From positions 1,489-8,380 of the forward strand of contig JAHZHF010000127.1 in the NCBI GenBank assembly GCA_019420405.1: 6,892 nt of DNA, read 5' to 3'. A program made the translations under genes and the position numbers. Shown one piece after another: positions 5,364-6,892 of the stretch (the stretch's first letter is position 1; the number at the start of each line of letters is the position of its first letter). The notes under the pieces are model-generated. The model ran no database searches, was not told where the DNA came from, and saw only the letters and a program-made list of their open reading frames with translations. This DNA comes from Clostridiales bacterium. GTDB lineage: Bacteria > Bacillota > Clostridia > Lachnospirales > Lachnospiraceae.

Positions 5364-6707
5364 TTACTCTGTCAGCCCTTCTGCTTCGATTACTGCTACT
5401 ACGCTGTCCACGTATTTCTCGCAGATCTCGTCTGTCGCTGCTTCCACCATCACGCGGATCACCGGTTCTGTGCCGCTCTCACGGACAAGGATACGTCCGT
5501 CGCTTCCAAGCTCGTCAGCCACCTTCTGAACTGCAGCCTGAACTGCCGGGTTTTCTCTCGCCGTCTTTTTATCTTTCACGCGAACGTTCTTGAGAAGCTG
5601 CGGGAAGATCTTTACCTCATCCGCCAGCTTGCCAAGTGTCTGCTTCTTCTCAAGCATTACTTCCATTACCATCAGGGAAGTGAGAATACCGTCGCCTGTT
5701 CTTGCGTGCTTGCTGAAAATGATATGTCCGGACTGCTCGCCGCCCAGCACAAATCCGTTTTTCAGCATATTTTCATACACATATTTATCTCCCACTGCCG
5801 TCTGCTCGTACTTCATTCCGATCTTGTCACATGCTTTATAGAGTCCCAGGTTAGACATAACCGTTGTGACGATCGTATTCCCTTCGAGCCGCCCCTGCTC
5901 CATCAGATATTTCCCGCATACATACATAATACGGTCGCCATCTACTACATTGCCGTTCTCATCCACAGCGATACATCTGTCGGCATCTCCGTCAAATGCA
6001 AATCCCACATCCAGCTTTTTCTCCTTTACGAACTCCTGGAGAACATGAATATGTGTGGAACCGCAGTTTGTATTGATATTGGTTCCATCCGGCTCGTTGT
6101 TAATTACATATGTTTTTGCTCCAAGAGCGTCAAATACGCTCTTTGCGATAGCGGATGAGCTTCCGTTCGCACAGTCCAGTCCGACGCGCATGTCCTTGAA
6201 GGATCTTGTTGCCAGAGAGATCAGATGTCCGATATAGCGGTTCCTTCCGGCAGCATAGTCGATGGTACGCCCGATCTTTTCTTTCGTCGCAAGGGGAAGC
6301 TCCTCAATCTCCCCGTCAATGTACGCTTCAATTTTCTCCTCAACTTCGGCTTCCATCTTGTGTCCGGCGCTATTAATTACCTTGATCCCATTATCATAGA
6401 ACGGATTGTGGCTGGCTGAAATCATAATTCCGCAGTCAAAATCCTCTGTTCTCACGACATAGGAAACGCTGGGGGTTGTTGTAACATGAAGAAGGTACGC
6501 ATCCGCGCCTGACGCAGTCAGTCCTGCTGCCAGCGCATACTCGAACATATAACTGCTCCTTCTCGTATCTTTTCCGATCACGACTCTTGCCTTGTGATCC
6601 TGTCCGAAATACCAGCCGAGATAACGGCCCACCTTAAATGCATGTTCAACTGTAAGGACTACATTTGCTTCCCCGCGGAAACCGTCGGTTCCAAAATATT
6701 TTCCCAT
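5364..6707 (-). CDS. glmM: Phosphoglucosamine mutase GlmM
   Basis: A full-length 447-residue member of the alpha-D-phosphohexomutase family. It converts glucosamine-6-phosphate to glucosamine-1-phosphate, the substrate of GlmU, on the route to UDP-GlcNAc in the cytoplasm. The N-terminus MGKYFGTDGFRG is diagnostic for GlmM rather than phosphoglucomutase. The phosphorylated serine is Ser99 in ISASHNP (96-102). The metal-binding loop DGDADR is at 239-244 (Asp239, Asp241, Asp243). The sugar-specificity loop GGEQSGHI is at 322-329. The phosphate-binding loop RESGTEPVIR is at 409-418. All key residues are present, so the enzyme should be active. The ATG at 6707 has AGAGGAA (6715-6721) 7 nt upstream. 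It has its own promoter and no operon partner in view, whereas many Bacillota place glmM near glmS or the cdaA-ybbR genes. Confidence 0.97.
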   Translation of the reverse strand: MGKYFGTDGFRGEANVVLTVEHAFKVGRYLGWYFGQDHKARVVIGKDTRRSSYMFEYALAAGLTASGADAYLLHVTTTPSVSYVVRTEDFDCGIMISASHNPFYDNGIKVINSAGHKMEAEVEEKIEAYIDGEIEELPLATKEKIGRTIDYAAGRNRYIGHLISLATRSFKDMRVGLDCANGSSSAIAKSVFDALGAKTYVINNEPDGTNINTNCGSTHIHVLQEFVKEKKLDVGFAFDGDADRCIAVDENGNVVDGDRIMYVCGKYLMEQGRLEGNTIVTTVMSNLGLYKACDKIGMKYEQTAVGDKYVYENMLKNGFVLGGEQSGHIIFSKHARTGDGILTSLMVMEVMLEKKQTLGKLADEVKIFPQLLKNVRVKDKKTARENPAVQAAVQKVADELGSDGRILVRESGTEPVIRVMVEAATDEICEKYVDSVVAVIEAEGLTE

Positions 6708-6746
6708 AATGCTATTCCTCTTGTCTTCCTTTAATTATTTATGCCG

Positions 6747-6774
6747 GGGTGAGACGGTTTAAAATCTTCCACCC
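6747..6774 (-). other. Possible stem-loop at the 5' end of the glmM leader
   Basis: On the minus strand GGGTG (6774-6770) can pair with CACCC (6751-6747). AGA and TCT inside can add three pairs after a 2-nt bulge. It would begin about 5 nt after the predicted transcript start. It may stabilise the RNA 5' end, or it may be chance. It does not resemble a known riboswitch. Confidence 0.25.
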
Positions 6775-6785
6775 AACATATTCAC

Positions 6786-6814
6786 ATTATATTACTATTA
6801 CAAAAAAGTTACAA
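6786..6814 (-). promoter_or_regulatory. Sigma-A promoter of glmM
   Basis: On the minus strand the -35 is TTGTAA (6814-6809, 4/6) and the -10 is TATAAT (6791-6786, 6/6), with 17-nt spacing. Transcription should begin near 6779, giving a leader of about 70 nt. Several TTACA-like words on the plus strand lie in and upstream of it. Confidence 0.7.
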
Positions 6815-6892
6815 GTATTTCTTCTTTGTTACGAATTACAGCTATTTAGTTCAATAACGTTTTCTGTCAAAATGTGTCCGGAAGTGGAGCGA
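6815..6892. other. AT-rich non-coding stretch upstream of glmM to the window edge
   Basis: No coding frame, RNA gene or terminator is recognisable in these 78 bases on either strand. TTACA-type words continue to 6840. A TTGACA on the minus strand (6870-6865) lacks a good -10 at normal spacing. The next gene to the right is outside the window. Confidence 0.4.

Noticed and set aside
5337..6158. Plus-strand open frame (about 273 codons) opposite glmM
   Set aside because: It is antisense to well-conserved glmM catalytic motifs, begins inside the arm of the convergent hairpin, lacks a credible ribosome binding site, and its Cys/His/Leu-rich translation looks non-coding.
6708..6780. glmS-type ribozyme or amino-sugar riboswitch in the glmM leader
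   Set aside because: The leader is only about 70 nt with one weak hairpin, far too small for the glmS ribozyme. No matching core was seen.
6842..6870. Second glmM promoter starting from TTGACA on the minus strand at 6870-6865
   Set aside because: The -35 is perfect, but the hexamers 16-18 nt downstream match TATAAT at only 2-3 of 6 positions. The promoter at 6786-6814 is much better.

Overview
This window looks like chromosomal housekeeping DNA from a low-to-mid GC, Gram-positive, spore-forming Bacillota, most likely a clostridium of the Lachnospiraceae type. The grounds are a murB-rapZ-whiA cluster (whiA is confined to Gram-positive bacteria), near-consensus sigma-A promoters, strong AAGGAGG-type ribosome binding sites, and a CwlC-like SPOR-domain amidase without a signal peptide. 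The family-level placement is inference from gene style, not a database result.

Layout from left to right. Positions 1-2745 hold a minus-strand operon read right to left: murB (1855-2745), rapZ (973-1851), whiA (9-968), and the first four codons of a further gene (1-12) whose ATG overlaps the whiA stop. Spacings are 3 nt, 4 nt and a 4-nt overlap, so the genes are probably translationally coupled. Positions 2746-2982 are a divergent promoter region. Two well-formed sigma-A promoters stand back to back with only 5 bp between their -35 boxes. One serves the murB operon and the other a CNNM/CorC-type membrane transporter (2983-4314, plus strand). A clear intrinsic terminator follows at 4327-4359. 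A separate plus-strand gene (4445-5278) encodes an N-acetylmuramoyl-L-alanine amidase with a C-terminal SPOR domain. Just upstream of it lies a sequence matching the sigma-K promoter pattern. The amidase converges on glmM (5364-6707, minus strand), with a perfect 16-bp inverted repeat in the 85-bp gap. glmM has its own promoter at 6786-6814. No gene is seen from there to 6892.

Functionally the window is biased to the cell wall. GlmM makes glucosamine-1-phosphate for UDP-GlcNAc. MurB makes UDP-MurNAc from the UDP-GlcNAc branch. RapZ belongs to a family that in E. coli senses glucosamine-6-phosphate, the substrate of GlmM. WhiA is a DNA-binding protein linked to cell division, and the amidase cuts the finished peptidoglycan. 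The CNNM protein, probably a magnesium or divalent-cation transporter, is the outlier.

I see no mobile element, CRISPR array, RNA gene, or evident new defence or biosynthetic system. The points most worth a second look are the tight divergent promoter pair, the possible sporulation control of the amidase, the convergent hairpin, and the glucosamine-related neighbourhood.
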